64,000 nucleotides of DNA from Proteus columbae (GTDB lineage: Bacteria > Pseudomonadota > Gammaproteobacteria > Enterobacterales > Enterobacteriaceae): assembly GCF_009914335.1 (NCBI RefSeq), contig NZ_CP043925.1, positions 3,534,001 to 3,598,000 of the forward strand, in the 5' to 3' direction. Every line of letters starts with the position of its first letter. The stretch's first letter is position 1. Below the pieces are notes generated by a model, which was not told the origin of the DNA, did no database searches, and saw only the letters and a list, made by a program, of their open reading frames with translations. Made by a program: the position numbers and the translations under genes. Below are positions 53,601 through 62,010 of this stretch, in pieces.

Positions 53601-55019
53601 ATGAATTTTTTTTCATTCGAGTTTCTCGGAGCCTTTGTTAGCTTTTTTATTCTATACTGGCTCTTTCAAAAGCAGATTAAGATCCAAAATATTCTACTGA
53701 TTACAGTCAGTTATGCTTTTCTCTTTTATGCAGATTATCGTCCTGCGATTATCTTATTAAGCTATACACTCTTTATTTATTTACTGGCAAATATATTAAC
53801 TAAGTACACTTCTTCTAAAGTCATCTATTGGCTATTGGGATTATTGGTTGCTGTTTATTTTACTGCCTTTAAATACTACTCATTTTTCCAAGAATCACTG
53901 ACACAGGCATTCCAGCAATGGGGACTCAGTATTGAGCTTCCTCTTATTGAATTGCTGGCACCATTAGGACTCTCTTTCTATATTTTTCACTCGGTCAGTT
54001 ATGTGGTTTCCGTTTGTCGAAAAGAGATCCCTAAAGCGCCTTTTTTAGATGTCGTTCTTTATTTATGCTTTTTCCCAAGCATTGTGGCGGGGCCAATTAA
54101 TCGCGCCAAAGAATTTCTCCCTCAAATTCAGGCACCAACACGAAAAATCATTGATTATAAAGGGGCGATCATGCTGATTGTTTTAGCTATCGCAAAACTC
54201 TTTTGGTTAAGTGGTTGGTTCTCAACAAACTATGTTGATCCTGTTTTTAATGCACCCGATTTAGCGCAAAGCGGGCAAGTCTTAACGGCTATCTATGCCT
54301 ACGCATGGCATATCTATTTCAACTTTTCGGGTTATACCAATCTAGTGACAGGTATTGCCTTATTGCTCGGTTTTATCGTGCCTCGTAACTTTAATGCGCC
54401 ATATTTAGCGATCAACCTCGCTGATTTCTGGCGTCGTTGGCATATCAGTCTATCTACCTTTATTCGCGATTACGTCTATATTCCTTTAGGGGGCAATCGT
54501 AAAGGCGTTATCAGACAGAACTTTAATGCTTTTGCAGCAATGGTCATTTCAGGATTGTGGCATGGCGCAGCAATGACCTTTATTATTTGGGGCGCAATTC
54601 ATGGAATTGGCGTAGTGTTATTAAATATTAAACACCGCCTGTTTCCTGTGAAGAAAAATGCGCCACCCACTGCGCTATCTTCGTTAAATATGTTGTTATC
54701 ATGGATTATCACGTTCCACTTTGTTTGCTTTGCTTGGATCTTTTTCCGCAGCCAAACAATCGGAGATGCTCTTGTTTTGATACAACAACTCTTTAGTGCA
54801 GGTGCTTGGGCTTCATTACAAGCTGAAGGCTTAACGCTCTTTATGTTCTGGGGACTTTTCTTACTTTACCCTTGCTTTGTCACCTTAAGGGATATTGTGG
54901 CTCGTCTTGAGAAAAGAGTGCCGTGGTATGTTTATCCTCTGCCACTTGCATTGATCCTCACAATTATTTTTATGTTGTCTCCAGATGGGGTGCCAGGATT
55001 TATTTATGCCAGCTTTTGA
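53601..55019 (+). CDS. MBOAT O-acyltransferase, probable peptidoglycan O-acetylation transmembrane protein (PatA/AlgI-like)
   Basis: A 472-residue polytopic protein of the membrane-bound O-acyltransferase family. DFWRRWHISLSTFIRDYVYIPLGG (residue about 275) and SGLWHGAAMTFIIWGAIHG with the catalytic His (about 315) are hallmark MBOAT motifs. The domain order is that of AlgI/PatA, which transfer acetyl groups from cytoplasmic acetyl-CoA across the membrane to a periplasmic acceptor. Two downstream SGNH enzymes in the same operon, with overlapping ends, suggest the target is peptidoglycan MurNAc. An exopolysaccharide target remains possible. Confidence 0.82.
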   Translation: MNFFSFEFLGAFVSFFILYWLFQKQIKIQNILLITVSYAFLFYADYRPAIILLSYTLFIYLLANILTKYTSSKVIYWLLGLLVAVYFTAFKYYSFFQESLTQAFQQWGLSIELPLIELLAPLGLSFYIFHSVSYVVSVCRKEIPKAPFLDVVLYLCFFPSIVAGPINRAKEFLPQIQAPTRKIIDYKGAIMLIVLAIAKLFWLSGWFSTNYVDPVFNAPDLAQSGQVLTAIYAYAWHIYFNFSGYTNLVTGIALLLGFIVPRNFNAPYLAINLADFWRRWHISLSTFIRDYVYIPLGGNRKGVIRQNFNAFAAMVISGLWHGAAMTFIIWGAIHGIGVVLLNIKHRLFPVKKNAPPTALSSLNMLLSWIITFHFVCFAWIFFRSQTIGDALVLIQQLFSAGAWASLQAEGLTLFMFWGLFLLYPCFVTLRDIVARLEKRVPWYVYPLPLALILTIIFMLSPDGVPGFIYASF

Positions 55020-56208
55020 TTTCTGCTCAAACTTAAAAAAGACAGCAAAAGTCGCTTTAATGGTACTGTTAAGTACCCTCTTGCTGATTTGGCTAAACCA
55101 AACATCACTAGAGCGCTTTTGGCAGCAGCAATATCATCGTCCTGCGCCTTGGTCTGGACTTTCTCATTATTATGCTTGGCAAGTGGGAGGACAACTGCGT
55201 GATGGCGTATTTGTTGCGGTAGAAAGCTATGGAGATTATCTACAAGTTAATCATCCTGATAATCAGGCAAAGCCAATAGAACAAATCTCAACATCGGAGC
55301 AACTTCCAGAAGGCTTTGCGGTGGGATTGCATTTCTTTAATGGTTATACACGACCTGCATCCCAATTAACGCAACGCTTTCCACAATTACTGCAACGTAA
55401 ACAAGCAATGAGTGGATTATTTTACCATTCAGTTACGGATGTGTCTGATGCTGCTTTGGAAGCCTTAAAGCCTATCGTACAAAAGACAGAAATTATTTTA
55501 TCACCTAAAGATAAAGTCTTATTTGCAGGCGACTCAATGATGCAGGGTGTTGCTCCTTTACTTAAACGCCAACTTCAAGCGGACTACAACATCAGTAGTA
55601 TTGATTTAAGTAAGCAAAGTACAGGGCTGGCTTATCCTCGCTTTTTTAATTGGCCTCAAACGATTGCAACGCGATTAGCCAGTGATGACTCTATTAAATT
55701 ATTAGTGGTCTTTTTAGGCCCTAACGATCCTTGGGATATGCCTCCAGATGGTGGAGGACGCTACTTAAAATTTGCAAGCGAAGCATGGGAATCAGCCTAC
55801 CGAGCGCGAATTGCAAGCATTATAGAAAATGCCAGACAGAATAATGTCACGGTTATTTGGGTTGGGCCACCTAATATGCGCAAGCAGAAGTTATCCGAAG
55901 GGATGGCATATCTTGATAAACTTTACCGTGAAGAAGCTGAGAAAATGGGCGAAATTTACCTTTCCGTCAATGATATGTTTAAATATGAAAAAGATATTTA
56001 TTCTGATTATATGGGGGATGGTAGTAGTCGTGTTAAGTTAAGAGCTGGTGATGGCATTCATTTTAGCTTAAAAGGTCAGCAAATTATTGCTCAACACGTA
56101 TTCTCACGTATTCATCTTCAAGAAGAAACGAAAGAAGATAATGCAGTTGATGATGTAAAAGATAAAAACACGGTCATTGTAAATGAAACAACTAACGCAC
56201 ATCCTTGA
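55006..56208 (+). CDS. Membrane-anchored SGNH/GDSL acyltransferase or esterase (PatB-like, DUF459 type)
   Basis: A 400-residue protein starting at ATG 55006 (AGGA eight bases upstream, 14-bp overlap with the MBOAT gene; the frame is open seven codons further). An N-terminal TM anchor (about 12-34) is followed by a periplasmic SGNH domain: block I GDSMMQG with the nucleophile Ser, block III LGPNDPWD, and block V DGIHFS. Its gene order next to an MBOAT transporter is that of PatB. It probably transfers acetyl to peptidoglycan. It overlaps the following gene by 26 bp. Confidence 0.82.
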   Translation: MPAFDFCSNLKKTAKVALMVLLSTLLLIWLNQTSLERFWQQQYHRPAPWSGLSHYYAWQVGGQLRDGVFVAVESYGDYLQVNHPDNQAKPIEQISTSEQLPEGFAVGLHFFNGYTRPASQLTQRFPQLLQRKQAMSGLFYHSVTDVSDAALEALKPIVQKTEIILSPKDKVLFAGDSMMQGVAPLLKRQLQADYNISSIDLSKQSTGLAYPRFFNWPQTIATRLASDDSIKLLVVFLGPNDPWDMPPDGGGRYLKFASEAWESAYRARIASIIENARQNNVTVIWVGPPNMRKQKLSEGMAYLDKLYREEAEKMGEIYLSVNDMFKYEKDIYSDYMGDGSSRVKLRAGDGIHFSLKGQQIIAQHVFSRIHLQEETKEDNAVDDVKDKNTVIVNETTNAHP

Positions 56209-57415
56209 GCGTAAAACCTTAGTCAGTAGTTCAATCATACTGGCCTTGGTTTCACTCTTAGTCGCTTGTAATCAAGACACTGAAAAAACGGTGAAGTTAC
56301 CGACACCCACAGTATTACCTGCTGATGGTTCAAGACAACTTTACAACTATCACGATCCTCACTTTGCAGGCTTTGTTAAGAAATTACAACAAGGCGGCCA
56401 AACGGTGCATATCGTTCAGTTAGGTGATTCCCATACTGCGGCTGACTTTTTCAGTGGTAAGTTGCGTGAGCGTTTTCAAGCAGACTATGGCAATGGCGGC
56501 ATTGGTTTTATTCCCCCGACTAATATCGCAGGTCAACGTATTGCAAACGTACAATATCAGAGTGATAAAAAAGCGTGGACACTGCTTTCGAGCAGAAAAG
56601 ATAGCGATCCTGATTTTCCATTAGGTGGCTTTATTAGTGAGCCTCAAGCGAAATGGGCAAAATTACAGTTATCTGAAAACCCAGTCACTCAGCAACGTTA
56701 TCAATTGCAAGCACTCTATAAAGCCCCAACAACAGCACAAATGAATGTACAATCATCAACAAATAAAGTGCTTTCATTATCGCAAACGCAAGGTAAATGG
56801 CAGTTTTCAAACCCAACAGCCATGACATTCCCTGTTAGTATTACCGTCAGCAAAAATCAGCCTGTTAAATTAGGCGGTTGGTTGATCACTAATCAACAGC
56901 CTGGCGTAATGCTTTCCTCATTAGGCATCAATGGTGCCACTATCAATATGATGGATAAATGGGGTACACAATGGACTGAAACGTTAGGACAATTAAACCC
57001 TGATATGGTGATTTTAGCGTATGGCACAAATGAAGCGTTTAATGACACTTTCGATTTGAACGCCTATCGCCAACAGCTTACGGATAAAATTCGCCAAATT
57101 CGCCAACAAGCTCCCAATAGCGCCATTTTATTAATTGGACCTTCTGACTCAATCAAGAATAAAGAAGCACTTGACTGTCGCTCACAACAGCCTCAATGGC
57201 TAAGCGATATTATCAGAATTCAAAAAGAAGTGGCTCAACAAGAGAAAACGCTCTTTTGGGATTGGCGTGATTATATGGGTGGCGAATGTTCGATAAAAGC
57301 ATGGGCGCTGTATGATTTAGCAAGACCTGATGGTGTTCATCTTTCTCGTGAAGGTTATGAAAGCAGTGCCAATACACTTTATAGCCAATTGAATACCTTA
57401 ATAAACAAGAGCTAA
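56183..57415 (+). CDS. SGNH-fold lipoprotein, probable peptidoglycan O-acetylesterase (Ape1-like)
   Basis: A 410-residue lipoprotein (lipobox LVAC, Cys29). The SGNH blocks are QLGDSHTAADFF (Ser nucleophile), LAYGTNEAFN and PDGVHLSREGY (catalytic Asp-His), with a beta-rich insert between the first two, as in Neisseria Ape1. It would remove O-acetyl groups so that lytic enzymes can work. The gene's start lies within the upstream SGNH gene, so all three proteins are co-translated. A bidirectional terminator follows. Confidence 0.8.
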   Translation: MKQLTHILERKTLVSSSIILALVSLLVACNQDTEKTVKLPTPTVLPADGSRQLYNYHDPHFAGFVKKLQQGGQTVHIVQLGDSHTAADFFSGKLRERFQADYGNGGIGFIPPTNIAGQRIANVQYQSDKKAWTLLSSRKDSDPDFPLGGFISEPQAKWAKLQLSENPVTQQRYQLQALYKAPTTAQMNVQSSTNKVLSLSQTQGKWQFSNPTAMTFPVSITVSKNQPVKLGGWLITNQQPGVMLSSLGINGATINMMDKWGTQWTETLGQLNPDMVILAYGTNEAFNDTFDLNAYRQQLTDKIRQIRQQAPNSAILLIGPSDSIKNKEALDCRSQQPQWLSDIIRIQKEVAQQEKTLFWDWRDYMGGECSIKAWALYDLARPDGVHLSREGYESSANTLYSQLNTLINKS

Positions 57416-57434
57416 TTCACGCGGTTCAACACAC

Positions 57435-57465
57435 AAAAAGGAGCTTATCGCTCCTTTTTATTTTT
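57435..57465. terminator. Bidirectional terminator between convergent genes
   Basis: A perfect stem AAAAAGGAGC / GCTCCTTTTT (57435-57459) with loop TTATC. It lies 20 bp after the Ape1-like gene and 25 bp beyond the stop of the convergent chemoreceptor gene. Confidence 0.85.
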
Positions 57466-57483
57466 GTTGTTTTATTCATCAAG

Positions 57484-58422
57484 TTAGTAATTATCTAAAT
57501 TTAATAAAACATCGACATATTTGATAACATCAACGCTGGCTTGTTCCATTTTCTCTATATAGTGTGCAACCGCTTCTTGATTATCTTCTATATTGGCCTT
57601 TAATGCTAAACGTCCGCATTCATGCACTAATTTATGGGGTTCTTCTAAGCGACGAAAGGCGTCAGTTTTTGCAAATTTTTTACCATCACCTTGATAATAC
57701 CATTTCCCTAAACGGCACTCTGTATGCTGATTAACACAGTGTTCATCATCATTATTTAATAAGTGAATATAAATCGCTTCTTTCCATAAAACATGATCAA
57801 GTTTGACCGTATTAAAAAACTGTTGCATCGAAAGAAAGGTAAAAATATGTTTAAGCTCGCTAGCTTGTTCTGACAGTGACGTTAAATTTTGATGTCCTTC
57901 TTCAACCAGTGTTTTAACTTGTTGAACTTGCTGTTGGTTTTTTTCTGTAGTTTCTTTAACGGGAATAAAGCGAGCACCTAAATTATTATTAATGCTAGCA
58001 ATAGAAGATGCTTGTTTTTGGATCTCTAATGACAACTTTTTCATCTCTTGAGCTAAGACTGAAAATCCCGCCCCTTCACGCCCGATGTGTCCAGCTTCAA
58101 TTGCTGAATTAATTGATAAAAGATTCGCCTGACTGGAAAGCCTATCAATATTGCTGGCGCTATCTTTAATTTTTTTCAACCAACTTGAGAAATCGTCTAT
58201 CTCTTCTCGGCTATGTGTAAAATGCGTATCCACTTCATTTAGAAATTGAGTCAATGACTGCGAATTATCCAACATCTGGCTAAAGAGATGTTCCATTTCA
58301 TCAAGCAAATTGAGCTTATCTTGTAATTTATTACTTGATGCTAAAATCGAATCTCGAATTAGCGTGATGGTGTGGATATTACAATCCGTGTGTTTAATAA
58401 AAAGCGAATTATAGTCAACCAT
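57484..58422 (-). CDS. Soluble methyl-accepting chemotaxis protein with CZB zinc-binding domain
   Basis: A 312-residue cytosolic receptor without TM segments. A short MCP signalling hairpin lies at about 40-200 with LLSINSAIEAGHIGREGAGF (near 101-120), then a CZB domain with the zinc ligands H210 (KLDHVLW), C236 (TECRLGKWY), H263 and H267 (PHKLVHE). CZB receptors such as TlpD sense Zn or HOCl. The signalling tip is short for a classical MCP, so it may act on another target. Convergent with the O-acetylation operon. Confidence 0.88.
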   Translation of the reverse strand: MVDYNSLFIKHTDCNIHTITLIRDSILASSNKLQDKLNLLDEMEHLFSQMLDNSQSLTQFLNEVDTHFTHSREEIDDFSSWLKKIKDSASNIDRLSSQANLLSINSAIEAGHIGREGAGFSVLAQEMKKLSLEIQKQASSIASINNNLGARFIPVKETTEKNQQQVQQVKTLVEEGHQNLTSLSEQASELKHIFTFLSMQQFFNTVKLDHVLWKEAIYIHLLNNDDEHCVNQHTECRLGKWYYQGDGKKFAKTDAFRRLEEPHKLVHECGRLALKANIEDNQEAVAHYIEKMEQASVDVIKYVDVLLNLDNY

Positions 58423-58520
58423 AAAATAACAGCCCTAGTTTGCCCACTTAATAAATAAACCTATAGATTAATGAGAAACGGGATATTTTCTGTCACATTT
58501 CATAGTCATTTATAGCAATG

Positions 58521-58546
58521 AAAAAAAGCGCGTCAAAAGACGCGCT
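58521..58546 (-). terminator. Terminator of gntKU
   Basis: The stem AGCGCGTC / GACGCGCT with loop AAAA, followed on the minus strand by T7. It is 26 bp after the gntU stop. Confidence 0.85.
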
Positions 58547-58572
58547 AATTACAAGAAAATAAAGATTCAATT

Positions 58573-59910
58573 TTATAAAAAAGCGAAGAAAATCATACCT
58601 ACGACAGCACCCGTTGTGCCGAGAATAGTTTCCATCAATGACCATGTTTTTAATGTTTGTGCTTCTGTTGCGCCAGTAAATTTACCGAATAACCAGAAAC
58701 CTGAATCATTAACGTGGCTAAGAATAATAGAGCCACCCGCAATACAGATTGATAATGCTGCCATTTGAGCACCACTATAGCCCAGCTCATTGATAACTGG
58801 TAAAACTAAACCAACCGTAGTTAAACACGCAACGGTCGCTGAACCTTGGATCACACGCACAGCGCCTGCAAGGATAAAACACGCAATTGCAATTGGCATA
58901 CCCGCGCCAATTAACGCATTACCTAATGCAGGACCAACGCCAGAATCAACTAACACTTGCTTAAAGACACCACCCGCACCAGTGACCAATAAAATGATCC
59001 CAGCAGGTTGAATTGCTGCAGAGCAAATCTCCATCACTTTTTCTTTGCTCATACCACGGCGAATAGCTAAACCGTAAATAGCCACTAAACAAGCAACAAG
59101 AATAGCGATAAAAGGATGACCTACAAACTCAAGAATATTGTATAGCTCAGTCTCTTTCTCAACAAAACGCGCACCAATAGTTTTAAAGCCCACTAAAATT
59201 AACGGTAATAACACAAGTGCAAGACTAAAACCAAAAGAAGGCATTTTGTTTTGACCTAAACTTGGTTCTGACAAATCTTTTGGTAATTCTAATGTGACGT
59301 AACGACTAATAAAGTTACCGAAAATAGGACCTGCTAATAACATCCCCGGAATAGCTGCACATAAACCAATTAAAATCATCCAACCAAAATCAGCATTCAT
59401 TTGGTCAGCTAACAGCATTGGTGTTGGCCCCGGCAATAAGAAGGCAGCTGCACCTGCCACACCCGCAAAGAGAGGGATGGCCATTTTCACCACATTGCCA
59501 CCAGTACGGCGAGCAACAGCAAATACAACACCAATTAACAAGACAACAGCAACGTCAAAAAACAGAGGTAAAGCACAGATTAAACCTGCAATACCTAATG
59601 CGTAGTTAGCCCGTTTCTCACCAAAATATTTTAATAATCGCACTGCAATTTGGTCTAATGCCCCTGTTTCATGTAGCACCTTACCAAACATTGCCCCTAG
59701 CGCGACGACGATTGAGAGGAAACCTAACGTACCCCCCATCCCGTTTTGCATGGTTTGTGTGATCTTCTCTAAAGGCATGCCAGAGAAAATACCGGCACCA
59801 ATGGCGACAATCATTAACGCAATAAAAGCGTGTAAACGCGCGTACATCACAAAAAAGAGCAATAATAAAACCGAGCCAACCGCGGTTAGCACCAGTGTTA
59901 ATGTACTCAT
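58573..59910 (-). CDS. gntU: GntU, low-affinity gluconate transporter
   Basis: A 445-residue GntP-family permease nearly collinear with E. coli GntU (446 aa): MSTLTLVLTAVGSVLLLLF at the start, LHETGALDQIAVRLLKYFG, and SHVNDSGFWLFGKFTGATE near the end. It imports D-gluconate by proton symport. It overlaps gntK by 4 bp, so the two are co-transcribed from the gntK side under GntR control. Confidence 0.93.
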   Translation of the reverse strand: MSTLTLVLTAVGSVLLLLFFVMYARLHAFIALMIVAIGAGIFSGMPLEKITQTMQNGMGGTLGFLSIVVALGAMFGKVLHETGALDQIAVRLLKYFGEKRANYALGIAGLICALPLFFDVAVVLLIGVVFAVARRTGGNVVKMAIPLFAGVAGAAAFLLPGPTPMLLADQMNADFGWMILIGLCAAIPGMLLAGPIFGNFISRYVTLELPKDLSEPSLGQNKMPSFGFSLALVLLPLILVGFKTIGARFVEKETELYNILEFVGHPFIAILVACLVAIYGLAIRRGMSKEKVMEICSAAIQPAGIILLVTGAGGVFKQVLVDSGVGPALGNALIGAGMPIAIACFILAGAVRVIQGSATVACLTTVGLVLPVINELGYSGAQMAALSICIAGGSIILSHVNDSGFWLFGKFTGATEAQTLKTWSLMETILGTTGAVVGMIFFAFL

Positions 59911-60461
59911 ACCATTTCCCCTTCAAAAGTCTTTTGAGTGACTGAATTTATTGTCTTAATTGCACTTTCAATCACGTCATCAAGTGGCATTGAAATATCA
60001 ATTTCATATACATCATTTTCAGCTTTTGTTGGCTCTTCTAGGGTTTCAAATTGAGTCACTAACATTTGAGGTTTAAAGAAGTGCCCTTTACGTGCTTTTA
60101 AGCGGCTTTCAATTAGCTCATAGTCACCTTTTAAATATAAAAAGTGTAGACATTGATTGCCCTCTCTTAACATATCTCGATACTGTTTTTTCAATGCAGA
60201 ACAAACAATTAACGAAACTTCATTGGTTCTTTGCATCGCAAATGCTGCATCATTTAATGCTTTTAACCAAGGCTTACGATCTTCATCATTTAAAGCGTGC
60301 CCCGATGCCATTTTAGTAATATTTGAGCGAGGGTGCAGGAAATCACCGTCTAAAAATGCCGCACCTGTACGTTGTGCCACACCACTTGCGACCGCAGATT
60401 TACCGCTGCCTGATACCCCCATTAAGATAAAAACATGGTGTAGGGATTGGGTATCGTTCAT
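59907..60461 (-). CDS. gntK: GntK, gluconokinase
   Basis: A 184-residue kinase with the P-loop GVSGSGKS (residues 15-22), DGDFLHPRSNITKMASGHALND and VCSALKKQYRDMLRE. It makes 6-phosphogluconate for the Entner-Doudoroff or pentose-phosphate pathway. AAGGAGCATTCT before the ATG is a strong ribosome site. Upstream lies the double GntR operator. Confidence 0.95.
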   Translation of the reverse strand: MNDTQSLHHVFILMGVSGSGKSAVASGVAQRTGAAFLDGDFLHPRSNITKMASGHALNDEDRKPWLKALNDAAFAMQRTNEVSLIVCSALKKQYRDMLREGNQCLHFLYLKGDYELIESRLKARKGHFFKPQMLVTQFETLEEPTKAENDVYEIDISMPLDDVIESAIKTINSVTQKTFEGEMV

Positions 60462-60500
60462 AGAATGCTCCTTTAAGGCAGATATTAAGTCTTTTTTGTA

Positions 60501-60529
60501 ATGTTACCCGTAACTGTTACGGGTAACAT
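60501..60529. promoter_or_regulatory. Double GntR operator upstream of gntK
   Basis: A perfect 29-bp palindrome: ATGTTACCCGTAAC, T, GTTACGGGTAACAT. Each half is itself a near-copy of the E. coli GntR operator (ATGTTACC-GTAACAT type, from memory). So two operators lie back to back, 40 bp before the gntK start. Confidence 0.8.
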
Positions 60530-60582
60530 ATCCGAAGTGGTAAGGTGAATACAACAACGAAGATCAACTAAGGAGCGAAAAT

Positions 60583-60723
60583 GTGAAGCGACTCTCAAAT
60601 GAAAGTAAGATGATCTACAAACTGACAACAAAACATCTGATCAGCTTCTTTTTATTCACCGCAAAATGGGAAGTAATAACGCTGAAAGAGAGAAGGTATC
60701 TCAATAAAAAACCCTACTGTTAA
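60583..60723 (+). CDS. Possible small protein, 46 aa (GTG start)
   Basis: A GTG at 60583, seven bases after AGGAG, opens 46 codons with Lys/Leu-rich content (VKRLSNESKMIYKL onward, ending KKPYC). Its stop lies within the gntR terminator hairpin. The two bases before form ATG-TGA, a start-stop in another frame. There is no known match. It may be chance, but the ribosome site spacing is ideal. Confidence 0.25.
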   Translation: MKRLSNESKMIYKLTTKHLISFFLFTAKWEVITLKERRYLNKKPYC

Positions 60724-60741
60724 TCATATAACAATAGGGTT
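60710..60741 (-). terminator. Terminator of gntR
   Basis: The stem AACCCTACTGTTA / TAACAATAGGGTT (one mismatch, 6-nt loop). On the minus strand it is followed by TTTTTATTGA. Confidence 0.8.
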
Positions 60742-60783
60742 CATAAAATTATTAATTTATTTTAATATCAATAAGTTAAATAT

Positions 60784-61779
60784 TTAAATACTTTCACCAG
60801 TAATAATGCGGAAACCAACATCAATCACTTGGCCTCGCGCAACTTTACCTTTCATTCGTTTAAGCAATAGATCAGCTGCTTGTTGCCCCATTTCATCACG
60901 AGGGGTAAAGATACTCGCCAGACGAGGCGTCATCACTTGTCCAACATCGTGTCCGTGGAAACCCGATATTGCAATATCCTCTGGCACGGAAATACCTAAA
61001 CGCTGACATTCAAAAACAGCACCAATCGCAATATCGTCATTGGTGCAATAAAGTCCGTCTAAATCAGGATATTGCTTACGTGCAGCATGTAATAATTCAG
61101 CCCCTAATGAATAAGATGAGCTTTTTGGCGTCATCACATTACCAACAGGTAAACCCGCATTTTGCATTGCTTTTTCATAACCGTTTAAACGCATTAAGGT
61201 TCGTTCATCCTGTCTTGCGCCAAGGTAAATAACGCGTTTACATCCACGTTTGATCATCTCATTGACCATCTGTTTTGAAGCATCAACGTTATCTAATCCT
61301 ACTGCCGAATCAAAACAAGGCGAAACGCTATCCATGATCTCCACCACAGGAATACCCGCAGTTTCTAACATTTTTATTGTTTTTGGTGTGTGCGTTCTTT
61401 CAGCAAGAATAAGCCCATCGATATTATAAGAGAGTAATGAAAGCAAGCGCTCTTCTTCTTTTTCAGCACGATATCCATAGTGCGCTAACATAGTTTGATA
61501 ACCGTATTTATCGGTCACTGATTCAATGCCACGAATAACTTCGGCAAAAACTTGGTTAGTTAAAGAAGGTAGTAATACCCCAATCGCATGACTGGTCGAA
61601 TTAGATAAAATATCAGGAGCGCGATTAGGAATATAATTAAGGCTCTCTAATTCACGCGCAATTTTTTCTCGTAAAGCTTCAGAGACTTGTTCGGGGTTAC
61701 GCAAAAAACGACTCACGGTCATTTTGGTAACACCAACTCGCGAAGCTACATCCTGTAATGAGGGGCGTTTTTTCTTCAT
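60784..61779 (-). CDS. gntR: GntR, gluconate repressor (LacI family)
   Basis: A 331-residue LacI/GalR repressor, closely matching E. coli GntR: MKKKRPSLQDVASRVGVTKM at the start with the HTH at residues 8-27, the hinge, and the sugar-acid-binding domain (VLLPSLTNQVFAEVIRGIES; AHYGYRAEKEEERL). The start at 61779 agrees with E. coli; a TTG four codons upstream is less likely. It represses gntKU through the palindrome at 60501. Confidence 0.93.
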   Translation of the reverse strand: MKKKRPSLQDVASRVGVTKMTVSRFLRNPEQVSEALREKIARELESLNYIPNRAPDILSNSTSHAIGVLLPSLTNQVFAEVIRGIESVTDKYGYQTMLAHYGYRAEKEEERLLSLLSYNIDGLILAERTHTPKTIKMLETAGIPVVEIMDSVSPCFDSAVGLDNVDASKQMVNEMIKRGCKRVIYLGARQDERTLMRLNGYEKAMQNAGLPVGNVMTPKSSSYSLGAELLHAARKQYPDLDGLYCTNDDIAIGAVFECQRLGISVPEDIAISGFHGHDVGQVMTPRLASIFTPRDEMGQQAADLLLKRMKGKVARGQVIDVGFRIITGESI

Positions 61780-62010
61780 TTTATATCGCAACTATCCAAA
61801 AACACTCGTATTAATACGCGCTTTAATTTTCCAAGAATGCTGATTATAGCCCTAGGTTATACACTATTTCGAATAAAGTTTTTCAGATGTGTGCCGAGAT
61901 TTGATTTTGACTGATGATCCCTTGACTTAAGCCAAAGGAAAGATAGTATTCTTCGCTGTAGAATAAATGAAATAACGATATCAATATAAAACAATAAACA
62001 GTGTGAACCT

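Larger units (their letters stand above)
60462..60783. other. Region between gntK and gntR, 322 bp
   Basis: Holds the gntK promoter with its operator pair (60501-60529), one possible small reading frame (60583-60723) and the gntR terminator (60710-60741). Confidence 0.6.

Noticed and set aside
60581..60586. ATG-TGA start-stop element
   Set aside because: Placed five bases after AGGAG and could stall ribosomes, but a two-codon element cannot be told from chance; mentioned only with the GTG frame that overlaps it.
61850..62010. Fur box upstream of the iron-type binding protein
   Set aside because: AT-rich segments resemble parts of the consensus but no 19-bp match of usable quality was found.
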